Of a stretch of DNA of 64,000 nucleotides, positions 63,908-64,000 are shown piece by piece (position 1 is the first letter of the stretch; every line of letters begins with the position of its first letter). Position numbers and translations under genes: made by a program. The DNA is from Tsuneonella aeria (GTDB taxonomy: Bacteria > Pseudomonadota > Alphaproteobacteria > Sphingomonadales > Sphingomonadaceae). Location: NCBI RefSeq assembly GCF_009827495.1, contig NZ_WTZA01000002.1:124001-188000 (forward strand), written 5' to 3'. The notes under the pieces were generated by a model. It saw only the letters and a list, made by a program, of their open reading frames with translations, was not told the origin of the DNA and did not search any database.

Positions 63908-64000
63908 GGCAGGCGTAGAGGCCGCGGGCAACATCCGGGCAGGCGGCATTCAGGCAGGCGGCGCAATGGTGGCGCGCGGTGGCACGACCCGTTCGTGCGC

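Overview
The window is chromosomal DNA of a high-G+C alphaproteobacterium, most likely a sphingomonad (Sphingomonadales, possibly Erythrobacteraceae). The signs are lineage-typical genes: an NDUFA12-type complex I protein next to a DUF2155 protein, a DUF1465/RcdA-type cell-cycle adaptor, YdcH/DUF465 peptides, a standalone DUF2721 protein and a tRNA-Trp upstream of secE-nusG. There is no rRNA, CRISPR array or recognisable prophage.

Region 1-8.3 kb is visibly lower in G+C than the rest and looks like an accessory island. It holds a two-component pair (hybrid kinase plus response regulator, cut by the window edge), a DUF2939 protein, and a 5.1 kb segment (3183-8289) bounded by a 229 bp inverted repeat that is identical at 228 of 229 positions. 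Inside are a short tyrosine recombinase, a PAS-PAS hybrid histidine kinase, a broken prolyl oligopeptidase joined to a TspO-like membrane protein gene, and several copies of a short intergenic repeat. The right repeat abuts a decapitated gene at the edge of a fragmentary polysaccharide locus (rfbD, an Alg13/PssE-like glycosyltransferase, wecC; 8.2-11.7 kb).

Region 11.8-20 kb is catabolic: tyrosine degradation (hppD and a VOC protein), then thiolase, enoyl-CoA hydratase, alpha-methylacyl-CoA racemase, alpha/beta hydrolase, acyl-CoA dehydrogenase and a DECR-type SDR. A shared TTGACG..AGCGTAAG-like operator lies upstream of the thiolase/hydratase pair, of the hydrolase/dehydrogenase pair, and of a distant Baeyer-Villiger-type monooxygenase (38.4 kb). 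This suggests one LiuR/FadR-like regulon for branched or isoprenoid acyl chains.

Region 20-32 kb carries a translationally coupled NHEJ operon (ku, an MgtC-like membrane gene, ligD), a frameshifted membrane gene, a PHA-system/XpaC/TelA operon, a standalone fatty-acyl-AMP ligase, and recX-DUF192-NDUFA12-DUF2155 converging on aat with a 184 bp overlap.

Region 32-38.5 kb has tRNA-Trp, a small peptide gene, secE-nusG and rplK-rplA, with a retropepsin-like protease gene inserted on the opposite strand between nusG and rplK. A CinA-domain protein and the monooxygenase follow. Region 38.6-50.2 kb holds a WD40-like/amidohydrolase secreted enzyme and a chemotaxis cluster in transcription order cheA-cheW-cheY-cheB-cheR-GGDEF/EAL-MCP, with no flagellar genes. 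CheA ends in a receiver-like domain that lacks the phosphoacceptor.

Region 50.4-64 kb is ordinary metabolism: an orphan [2Fe-2S] subunit, an MFS transporter, a PmtA-like methyltransferase, lipB with a lipoprotein, an old yellow enzyme, an EamA exporter, prolyl oligopeptidase, nadA, membrane proteins, a metallo-beta-lactamase-fold hydrolase, RcdA-like, and two divergent YdcH peptides.
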